Assembly: GCF_044466355.1 (NCBI RefSeq)
Contig: NZ_JBITMQ010000011.1
Coordinates: 62,001-126,000 of the forward strand
Reading direction: 5' to 3'
From: Actinophytocola sp044466355
GTDB lineage: Bacteria; Actinomycetota; Actinomycetes; Mycobacteriales; Pseudonocardiaceae
DNA: 64,000 nucleotides
Shown here: positions 57,820 to 64,000 of the stretch, one piece after another
How the letters are laid out: every line of letters starts with the position of its first letter
Numbering within the stretch: position 1 is the first letter of the stretch
The notes under the pieces: generated by a model
What the model saw: only the letters and a program-made list of their open reading frames with translations
Database searches by the model: none
What the model was told of the DNA's origin: nothing
Translations under genes and position numbers: made by a program

Positions 57820-59139
57820 ATGAGACGGTGGCAGTCGGAACACAGGCTGCGACGGACGGCGACCTGTCCGTGGGCTCGGCGAAGGGGTTCGGTACTGGTG
57901 AGCGCGCGGAACGGAAAAGCAGCTGAGCGGCAGCTGCGGCGACGGCGCAGAAAGCTCGCGGCGGCGACCAGCACGATGCTGCTGGTGGCCGCGGCGGTGG
58001 CCGGCGAACCGATCAGTCTGGCCAGCAGCCCCATCCAGGTCGCGGGTGGAGTCGGCGACGGCCTGAACGGCATGACCGATCCCGGCTCGGTGAGCGCCTC
58101 CGGCGATGTCGCCGAGGACGACGAGATCGGTGCCGACCTGCTCGACGGCGTCGACGACGACGACAAGGTCTTCCAACTCGGCCGCGACGTGCCCAAGGGC
58201 CGGCACCCCATCAACGGCACGATGCTCGAGGCGTACATGCAGGCGGCGACGACCCTCGCGTCGACCCAGCCGAACTGCAAGCTGCACTGGTCGTTGTTGG
58301 CGGGCATCGGCAAGGTCGAGTCGAACCACGCGCGCGGCGGCATGCTCGACGGCGCGGGCAACACCGTGCCGCACATCCTCGGCCCGGTGCTGAACGGCGG
58401 CGGGTTCGCCGCGATCCAGGACACCGACGGCGGCGCCTACGACGGCGACGCCCGCTGGGACCGCGCGGTCGGGGCGATGCAGTTCATCCCGTCGACGTGG
58501 GCGGGTTACGCGGCGGACGGCAACGGCGACGGCCTGCGCAGCCCGCACAACGTCTTCGACGCGACGGTCGCGGCGGGCAAGTACCTGTGCTCCGGCGGTA
58601 TGGACCTGTCCAAGCCGCAGGACCGCGCGACCGCGGTGTTCCGCTACAACCACTCGAACAGCTACGTGGTCACGGTGCTCGCCTGGGCCGACGCGTACGC
58701 GCGCGGCGTGAGCCCGATGGCCGCCGACCCGGTGCCCCCGGACACGGACGCGTACGCGATGGGCCCGCCGTCGCTCGGCAACGTGGCGCCGAGGCCGACC
58801 CCGTCGACGAACTCGCCGCGGCCGCCGTCGTCGTCGACCACGACGAAGGTGACGCCGACGTCGACGACCACCACGACGACGACCACCAGCAGCGACGGCA
58901 CGACGACCACCACGACCACGACGACGACCACCACGACCACCACCACGCCGACGACCACGACGACGACCACGCCGCCGTGCACGACGACGACCACCACCAC
59001 GACGACGACGACCGACGGTGCGGCGCCGACGACCACGTCGACCACGGAGCCGTGCAGCCCGTCCACGACGCCGACGACCACCGCGGGTGAGGCGTCGGAA
59101 ACCTCCGTCACGCCGACCGAGGGCGCGCCCGCCAGCTGA
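57820..59139 (+). CDS. Exported lytic transglycosylase-like protein with Thr-rich tail
   Basis: About 439 residues from the ATG; a GTG at 57898 (MSARNGK start) is an alternative that leaves a cleaner export signal, RQLRRRRRKLAAATSTMLLV. The SLT-like domain (about 130-310) has putative catalytic E167 (GIGKVESNHARG) and AVGAMQFIPSTWAGY. The last 105 residues are Thr/Pro/Ser-rich, with long Thr runs. The first transglycosylase (54026-54847) is a paralogue. The tail is a likely site for O-mannosylation by PMT and may hold the protein in the wall. A 28-bp terminator follows. Confidence 0.85.
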   Translation: MRRWQSEHRLRRTATCPWARRRGSVLVSARNGKAAERQLRRRRRKLAAATSTMLLVAAAVAGEPISLASSPIQVAGGVGDGLNGMTDPGSVSASGDVAEDDEIGADLLDGVDDDDKVFQLGRDVPKGRHPINGTMLEAYMQAATTLASTQPNCKLHWSLLAGIGKVESNHARGGMLDGAGNTVPHILGPVLNGGGFAAIQDTDGGAYDGDARWDRAVGAMQFIPSTWAGYAADGNGDGLRSPHNVFDATVAAGKYLCSGGMDLSKPQDRATAVFRYNHSNSYVVTVLAWADAYARGVSPMAADPVPPDTDAYAMGPPSLGNVAPRPTPSTNSPRPPSSSTTTKVTPTSTTTTTTTTSSDGTTTTTTTTTTTTTTTTPTTTTTTTPPCTTTTTTTTTTTDGAAPTTTSTTEPCSPSTTPTTTAGEASETSVTPTEGAPAS

Positions 59140-59201
59140 CCCCTATATATAAGGAAGGACGCGGCCCCGAATCGGGCCGCGTCCTTCCTTATATATAGGG
59201 G
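59140..59201. terminator. Bidirectional terminator with 28-bp perfect arms
   Basis: The arms pair all 28 bases around a 6-base loop (CGAATC). The base of the stem is AT-rich (CCCCTATATATAAGG) on both sides and the top is GC-rich. It lies immediately after the transglycosylase stop and 6 bases from the convergent SDR stop. Confidence 0.9.
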
Positions 59202-59207
59202 CTGTCG

Positions 59208-59972
59208 TCAGGCGGTCTTGTACATGCCGCCGTCGACCACGTAGTCGGCGCCCGTGATCCAGGCCGCGCGGTCCGACGCGAGGAACGCGACGAGGTCCGC
59301 GACCTCCTGCGGTTCGCCGACCCGGCCCGCCGTGATGGCCATCGTCTCCGGCAGCACGCGGTCCATCACCTCCTCGGCGGTGGTGCCGAGCTGTGCGGCG
59401 AACACGTGCGCGAAGCCGTGCTCCCCGGTCCACATCGGGGTGCGGACCGGACCGGGGGAGACCGTGTTGACGCGGATCGCGGGTGCCAGCTCCTCCGACA
59501 GCATCGTGCCGAGGTTGGTGAGTGCCGCCTTCGCCGCGCTGTACGGGGCGATCATGCCGGCGGGCAGCCGTGCGTTCAGCGAGCTGATGTTCACAATCGA
59601 CCCGCCCTCGCGCATGTGCGGCACCGCCGCGCGGATCGTGCGCACGGCGGAGAAGAACGTGGCGTCGAAGATCCGCTGCCACGACTCGTCGGTGAACGAG
59701 AGCACCGAGGCGCCCGGTTCGCTCACTCCGACGTTGTTCACCATCACGTCGATGCCGCTGAACAACTCCATCGCGGCGCTGACCAGGGCGGCCGGGCCGT
59801 CCGACGTGGACAGGTCCACGGGGACGACCGTCACCCCGTCGATGTCGGCCGCGGACCGGGCGCCGGCGACCACCGACATCCCTTCCGCCGCAAGCGTTTG
59901 CGCGATCGCCAGGCCGATGCCCTTCGTACCGCCCGTGACCAGGGCCGTCCTGCCCTTGAGGTTGAGATCCAT
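59208..59972 (-). CDS. Short-chain dehydrogenase/reductase
   Basis: A 254-residue classical SDR. NAD(P) loop TGGTKGIGLA, NNVGVSEPG, catalytic Ser in IVNISSLNARL and the YxxxK pair in YSAAKAAL, followed by RVNTVSPGPVRTPM and a C-terminal WITGADYVVDGGM. An Arg after the first loop (GARSAAD) leans toward NADPH. Substrate unknown. It is divergent from ppx; the ATG at 59972 fits the family N-terminus MDLNLKGRTALVTGG. Confidence 0.92.
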   Translation of the reverse strand: MDLNLKGRTALVTGGTKGIGLAIAQTLAAEGMSVVAGARSAADIDGVTVVPVDLSTSDGPAALVSAAMELFSGIDVMVNNVGVSEPGASVLSFTDESWQRIFDATFFSAVRTIRAAVPHMREGGSIVNISSLNARLPAGMIAPYSAAKAALTNLGTMLSEELAPAIRVNTVSPGPVRTPMWTGEHGFAHVFAAQLGTTAEEVMDRVLPETMAITAGRVGEPQEVADLVAFLASDRAAWITGADYVVDGGMYKTA

Positions 59973-60034
59973 GGCGTCAAGACTCGCCCGTCCCCGCACG
60001 CGGTGCTGGCGGTAACCCGACCTGGCGTTCCACC

Positions 60035-60040
60035 TAGGCT
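60035..60040 (+). promoter_or_regulatory. -10 box of leaderless ppx promoter
   Basis: TAGGCT with 6 bases to the ppx ATG. Confidence 0.5.
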
Positions 60041-60046
60041 TGCCGC

Positions 60047-60991
60047 ATGGCACGAGTAGCGGCGATCGACTGCGGAACCAACTCCATCCGGCTGCTGGTC
60101 GCGGACCTGACCGAGCACGAGGACGGGTCCGTTCACCTGCGCGACGTGCACCGCGAGATGCGCATCGTCCGGCTGGGCGAAGGGGTGGACGCGACGAAGC
60201 GGTTGTCGGACGCCGCCATCGCGCGCACCAGGGACGCACTCGCCGACTACACGCGGATCTGCGTTCGCAAGGGCGCGGAGCGGGTGCGCATGGTCGCCAC
60301 GTCCGCCACCCGCGACGCGACCAACCGCGACGAGTTCTTCGCCATGACCAAGGAACTCCTCGGTGTCGAGGCCGAGGTCATCTCCGGCGACGAGGAGGCG
60401 CGGCTGTCGTTCACCGGCGCGGTCGGCGACCTCGACCCCGACGAGGGGCCGTTCGTGGTCACCGACCTGGGTGGCGGGTCGACCGAACTGGTCGTCGGCA
60501 CGTGGGACGGGAAGCGCGCGGAGATCACCGGTGCGCAGTCCGTCGACGTCGGCTGCGTGCGGATCACCGAGCGCTGCCTGCGTACGGACCCGCCCACAGC
60601 AGCGGAAATCGCGGCCGCACGCGCGTTCGCGGCGCAGACCCTGCAGCCCGCGTTCGACGCCGTGCCGGTCGCGGAGGCCCGGACGTGGGTCGGCGTGGCA
60701 GGCACCATCACCACGCTTTCGGCTCTGGCGCAGGGACTTGCGGAGTACGACTCCGAACGCACGCACCTGTCCCGCCTTTCGCGCGAGCAGATCAGCCGAA
60801 CGGCCCAGCGACTTCTCGCTGCCACGAAAGAAGAGCGCGCCGCGAACCCGGTCATCCACCCCGGTCGCGTCGACGTGATCGGCGGCGGCGCGCTCATCAC
60901 CGAGGTGCTCGCGGACAAACTCCCTGGTGTGGACGGACTTCTCGTCTCGGAGCACGACATCCTCGACGGCATCGCGCTTTCCTTGCGGTGA
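60047..60991 (+). CDS. ppx: Exopolyphosphatase/Ppx-GppA phosphatase
   Basis: A 314-residue ASKHA-fold enzyme. AAIDCGTNSIRLLVAD is the first phosphate loop, VISGDEEARLSFTGAV and VVTDLGGGSTELVVG the catalytic and second loop, and GVAGTITTLSALAQGL the third. It lacks the C-terminal HD domain of long Ppx, matching the short actinobacterial Ppx2 (Rv1026). It hydrolyses polyphosphate and possibly pppGpp. Last member of the conserved eno-divIC-DUF501-ppx block, separated here by the transglycosylase and SDR. Confidence 0.92.
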   Translation: MARVAAIDCGTNSIRLLVADLTEHEDGSVHLRDVHREMRIVRLGEGVDATKRLSDAAIARTRDALADYTRICVRKGAERVRMVATSATRDATNRDEFFAMTKELLGVEAEVISGDEEARLSFTGAVGDLDPDEGPFVVTDLGGGSTELVVGTWDGKRAEITGAQSVDVGCVRITERCLRTDPPTAAEIAAARAFAAQTLQPAFDAVPVAEARTWVGVAGTITTLSALAQGLAEYDSERTHLSRLSREQISRTAQRLLAATKEERAANPVIHPGRVDVIGGGALITEVLADKLPGVDGLLVSEHDILDGIALSLR

Positions 60992-61196
60992 ACGGAAGAC
61001 CGCCGGGAGATGCCACCCGGATGGCGCAATCCCGATCGCGCGCCGTCACCGCGCCACTCCGTAGCGTCCTGTTTGGCCTCTCGGCGGGACGATTGTGATT
61101 TCTTTGTGACTCTTGAGCGCCTGGGCCGTGCAACTCCGGACCGTTAACGTCCTCTCACATTCCGGGAGGACGGCCAGGTTTGGAGGAGGAACCCCC

Positions 61197-62849
61197 ATGC
61201 GTAGACCGCGCTGGTTGACGGCCGGAGCGATTCCGATTGCCGCTGCGCTCGCCATCACGAGCTGCAGCAGCGGCGGCGAGGAGGAGCCCGGCACGGGTGC
61301 CGGTGATCCGGCGAAGAACGAGTCGACCGAGGTCACCGTGTTCGGCACCGAGCCGGAACGGCCGCTGGTCCCCGGGGACACGAGCGAGACCGGTGGCGGC
61401 AAGATCATCGACGCGTTGTTCACCGGCCTGATGGACTACGACCCCGTCTCCGGGCAGCCCCGTGAGGCCAACGCGGAGTCGTTCGAGCTGACCGCGCCGG
61501 ACGAGTACACCGTCAAGCTGAAGGAGGGCTGGACGTTCCACGACGGCACGCCGGTCACCGCCGACAGCTACATCAACGCCTGGAACTACACGGCGTACGG
61601 CCCGAACGCGCAGCAGCACGCGACGTTCTTCACGCAGATCCAGGGCTTCGAGGACGTCTGGACGCCGGACCCCGACGGCCCGGACGGGCCGAAGGAGCCC
61701 GCGAAGCCGAAGGCCGACAAGCTCTCCGGTCTTACCAAGGTCGGCGACTACGAGTTCAAGATCAAGTTCACGAAGCCGCACGCGATCTTCAAGGACAAGA
61801 CCGGCTACTCGGCGTTCATGCCGATGCCGGAGTCGTTCTTCACCGACCCGGAGACGTGGAAGAAGAACCCGGTCGGCAACGGTGGCTGGAAGTACGTCGC
61901 CCGTGTTCCCAACCAGGAACTGCAGATCGAGCGCTTCGAGGAGTACAAGGGCGACGACAAGCCCAAGATCAAGAAGGTGAAGTTCGTCTTCACCGACGCG
62001 GACGCCGCGTACACCCAGATCAAGGGCAACCAGCTCGACTTCCTCGACACCGCGCCGCCGCAGGCGATCGCGGGCAACGTCTGGGAGACCGACCTGCCCG
62101 GCCGCGCCAAGGCCTACCCGGTCATGGCGATCCAGGCGCTCGCGTTCCCCTTGTACGACAAGAAGTACCAGAGCGTCGACTTCCGGCACGCGATCTCGAT
62201 GGCGATCGACCGCGAGCAGGTCACGAAGACGATCTTCGAGGGCAACCGCAGGCCGATCAAGGGCTTCGCCATGGACAAGGTGCCGGGCTACCAGGACGGC
62301 GCCTGCGGCAAGTGGTGTGAGTACAACCCGGAGGAGGCCAAGAAGCTCTTCGACAAGTCGGGCTTCACCGGTCCCATCGAGCTCACCAGCAACGCCGACG
62401 GTGGACACAAGGAGTGGATCGAGGCCGTCTGCGGCCAGATCGAGGACGCGCTCGGCACCGAGTGCACCTTCGAGCCGGTCCAGGAGTTCGGCCAGATCCG
62501 GGACGCCATCAACGCCCGCCAGATGTCGCAGATCTACCGGTCGGGCTGGCTCGCGGACTACCCGCTGATCGAGAACTTCCTGAACCCGATCTACCGCACG
62601 GGTGGCTCGTCGAACGACAACGACTACTCCAACCCGGAGGTGGACGCCAAGCTCGCCGCCGCCGACTCCGCGGAGACGACGGAGGACGCGTACCGGCTCT
62701 ACCACGAGGCGGAGGAGCTGATCGCCGAGGACATGCCGAGCGTCCCGCTGTGGGACACGCCGTCCATCGCGTGCTGGTCGGAGCGGCTGACCAACGTGCG
62801 ACTGACCCCGAAGCGTGAACTGGACCTCTCGTTCGTCGAGGTCAAGTAA
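61197..62849 (+). CDS. Peptide ABC transporter substrate-binding lipoprotein
   Basis: A 550-residue extracytoplasmic solute-binding protein, family 5 (OppA/DppA). The signal ends in AITSCSS (lipidated Cys at about residue 23). Family segments: NAESFELTAPDEYTVKLKEGWTFHDGTPVTADSYI and DFRHAISMAIDREQVTKTIFEG. It captures oligopeptides or similar ligands outside the cell. The ATG has GGAGGAGGA 6 bases upstream. TTAACGT (61143) is a probable -10 box giving a leader of about 45 bases. A hairpin separates it from the permease. Confidence 0.92.
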   Translation: MRRPRWLTAGAIPIAAALAITSCSSGGEEEPGTGAGDPAKNESTEVTVFGTEPERPLVPGDTSETGGGKIIDALFTGLMDYDPVSGQPREANAESFELTAPDEYTVKLKEGWTFHDGTPVTADSYINAWNYTAYGPNAQQHATFFTQIQGFEDVWTPDPDGPDGPKEPAKPKADKLSGLTKVGDYEFKIKFTKPHAIFKDKTGYSAFMPMPESFFTDPETWKKNPVGNGGWKYVARVPNQELQIERFEEYKGDDKPKIKKVKFVFTDADAAYTQIKGNQLDFLDTAPPQAIAGNVWETDLPGRAKAYPVMAIQALAFPLYDKKYQSVDFRHAISMAIDREQVTKTIFEGNRRPIKGFAMDKVPGYQDGACGKWCEYNPEEAKKLFDKSGFTGPIELTSNADGGHKEWIEAVCGQIEDALGTECTFEPVQEFGQIRDAINARQMSQIYRSGWLADYPLIENFLNPIYRTGGSSNDNDYSNPEVDAKLAAADSAETTEDAYRLYHEAEELIAEDMPSVPLWDTPSIACWSERLTNVRLTPKRELDLSFVEVK

Positions 62850-62864
62850 CCGCCAGCGGCATGG

Positions 62865-62897
62865 GTGGGCCGGCATCCGGACCGGGTGCCGGCCCAC
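62865..62897. terminator. Intra-operon hairpin after the binding protein gene
   Basis: Arms GTGGGCCGGCA and TGCCGGCCCAC with an 11-base loop. In transporter operons such a hairpin commonly reduces read-through so that the binding protein is made in excess, and it protects the 3' end of its mRNA. Confidence 0.6.
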
Positions 62898-62919
62898 TCG
62901 GGGGTTCGAGGGAGATGAC

Positions 62920-63846
62920 ATGGGACGTTACGTCCTCCGCCGTCTGCTGCAACTGGTCCCGGTCTTCGTCGGGACCACGTTCCTGATCTTTTTCCTGGTG
63001 TGGGCCGTGCCGGGAGACCCGTTCACCGGCATGTGCGGCGAGCGGCCGTGCCCACCGCAGTTCATCGCGGCGATGACCGACAAGTACAACCTCGACGACA
63101 ACGTCGTGGTGCAGTACCTGAAGTACATGGGGGCGCTGCTCACCGGTGACTTCGGGCAGACCTACGCCGAGCAGCCCATCGGCGACATGATCGCGAACGC
63201 GGCGCCGGTGTCGCTGCGGCTCGCGGTGGTCGCGGTGGCGATCGAGGCGATCATCGGCATCAGCGCGGGCATCATGACCGGCCTGCGCCGCCGGGGGTTC
63301 CTCGACAACCTCGTGCTGGTGTCGACGCTGTTCCTGATCGCGATCCCCACGTTCGTCACCGGTTTCGTGATCCAGATCGTGCTCGGCTTCCAGTTGGAGA
63401 TCCTCACCCCGACCGTCTCGTCCAAGGCGACGTGGGGCGAGCTGCTGATCCCCGGGTTCGTGCTCGGCAGCGTGTCCATGGCGTACGTGTCCCGCCTGAC
63501 CCGCGCGTCGGTCGCGGAGAACAGGCGCGCCGACTTCATGCGCACGGCGCTCGCCAAGGGGCAGCCGAAACGCCGCATCGTCGGTATCCACCTGCTGCGC
63601 AACTCGGCCATCCCGGTGATCACCTTCCTCGGCACCGACATCGGCAACCTGATGGGCGGCGCGATCGTCACCGAGGGCATCTTCGGCATCCACGGTGTCG
63701 GCCGGCTGGTGTTCGAAGGGATCCTCGACAAGCAGGGTGCGATCGTGGTCGGTGTCGTCGTGCTGCTGGTGCTCGTCTTCCTGCTGGTGAACCTGTTGAT
63801 CGACCTCCTGTACGCCGTTCTCGACCCGAGGATCCGCTATGACTGA
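62920..63846 (+). CDS. Peptide ABC transporter permease (OppB/DppB)
   Basis: A 308-residue permease with six membrane helices. N-terminal MGRYVLRRLLQLVPVFVGTT is typical of DppB; the ABC-ATPase contact (EAA) loop is RTALAKGQPKRRIVGIHLLRNSAIP, and IVTEGIFGIHGVGRL closes the family pattern. It forms the channel with the DppC-like subunit whose gene overlaps it by 8 bases. The ATG has GAGGGAG upstream. Confidence 0.92.
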   Translation: MGRYVLRRLLQLVPVFVGTTFLIFFLVWAVPGDPFTGMCGERPCPPQFIAAMTDKYNLDDNVVVQYLKYMGALLTGDFGQTYAEQPIGDMIANAAPVSLRLAVVAVAIEAIIGISAGIMTGLRRRGFLDNLVLVSTLFLIAIPTFVTGFVIQIVLGFQLEILTPTVSSKATWGELLIPGFVLGSVSMAYVSRLTRASVAENRRADFMRTALAKGQPKRRIVGIHLLRNSAIPVITFLGTDIGNLMGGAIVTEGIFGIHGVGRLVFEGILDKQGAIVVGVVVLLVLVFLLVNLLIDLLYAVLDPRIRYD

Positions 63847-64000
63847 CCCGACGACCGCGGCCGTGGGGACGGCCGCGGACCAGGACGTCTCGGCCTACGT
63901 CACGGCGCCAGGACACCAGACCGGGGAACCCGGCAAGCCACGCAGCCTGTGGTCGGACGCCTGGCGGGACCTGCGCCGCAGGCCGCTGTTCATCGTCTCG
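63839..64000 (+). CDS. Peptide ABC transporter permease (OppC/DppC), cut by window end
   Basis: The first 54 codons are visible: a hydrophilic cytoplasmic start (MTDPTTAAVGTAADQ ... SLWSDAWRDLRRRP) and the beginning of the first membrane helix (LFIVS). Arg-rich DLRRRPLF before the first helix is typical of DppC. It is coupled to the upstream permease by overlap. The rest, and presumably the ATPase genes, lie outside the window. Confidence 0.85.
   Translation, partial: MTDPTTAAVGTAADQDVSAYVTAPGHQTGEPGKPRSLWSDAWRDLRRRPLFIVS

Noticed and set aside
58850..59060. Short repeated units suggesting a CRISPR or tandem DNA array
   Set aside because: The repetition is codon-level Thr coding (ACG/ACC), without spacers or palindromic repeats.
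58662..59111. Reverse-strand open frame of Val repeats
   Set aside because: It is the complement of the Thr-codon runs in the transglycosylase tail.

Overview
The window is very GC-rich, densely coded DNA with many GTG and TTG starts and many leaderless promoters (a TAnnnT -10 box 5-9 bases before the start codon). Gene content (protein O-mannosyltransferase, RpfB-type resuscitation factor, fatty acyl-AMP ligase, PadR/DrrA-type ABC exporter, ESX-like WXG protein) points to a filamentous actinobacterium, most likely order Pseudonocardiales (Lentzea/Saccharothrix-like). The taxonomic call is inference. From roughly 11.8 kb to 61 kb the order pmt, rsmI, metG, tatD, rpfB, rsmA, ispE, FAAL, pth, rplY, prs, glmU, tetR, mfd, mazG, SLT protein, eno, divIC, DUF501, ppx matches, from memory, the Mycobacterium tuberculosis Rv1002c-Rv1026 block, so this is chromosomal core with accessory insertions.

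Layout. 0-11.5 kb is accessory: a TIR-domain protein, an HD phosphohydrolase, an ESX-like pair, lpdA, a secreted protein-arginine deiminase-like enzyme, an unknown gene, prpE and a membrane Ser/Thr kinase. 11.5-11.8 kb is a convergent intergenic region of inverted 22-bp repeats around poly-G tracts and a 10-base N gap. 11.8-23.6 kb carries pmt, rsmI, an aldo/keto reductase behind a MerR-like operator, a PadR-controlled ABC exporter, metG, tatD, rpfB and rsmA. 23.6-25 kb holds a SAM riboswitch, a 27-codon leader ORF and an orphan MetN-like ATPase that lacks catalytic residues. 25-34.7 kb carries ispE, an ABC-F ATPase and a fatty acyl-AMP ligase, then the reverse-strand run glmU, prs, rplY, pth and a DivIVA-repeat protein.

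34.7-44 kb is mixed: a GGDEF diguanylate cyclase behind tRNA-Gln(TTG), a desaturase behind an iron-box-like palindrome, a TetR regulator, a PQQ-type sugar dehydrogenase coupled to a double-MerR regulator, an unknown membrane protein, an enoyl-CoA hydratase, a zinc ribbon and a LysR regulator. 44-61 kb carries mfd, a SurA-like lipoprotein, mazG, a tricorn protease, a methyltransferase, two transglycosylase-like proteins, a TPR protein, eno, divIC, DUF501, an SDR and ppx. The right end opens a peptide ABC transporter operon cut by the window edge.

Links between genes: Rpf, the transglycosylases, DivIC, GlmU and the DivIVA-repeat protein all concern wall growth and division. PMT could mannosylate the Thr-rich tail of the second transglycosylase. 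The least explained signals are the SAM riboswitch/leader ORF/degenerate MetN unit, an element of paired DnaA boxes plus promoter-like motif present three times with fixed spacing, and the inverted repeat array at 11.5-11.8 kb.
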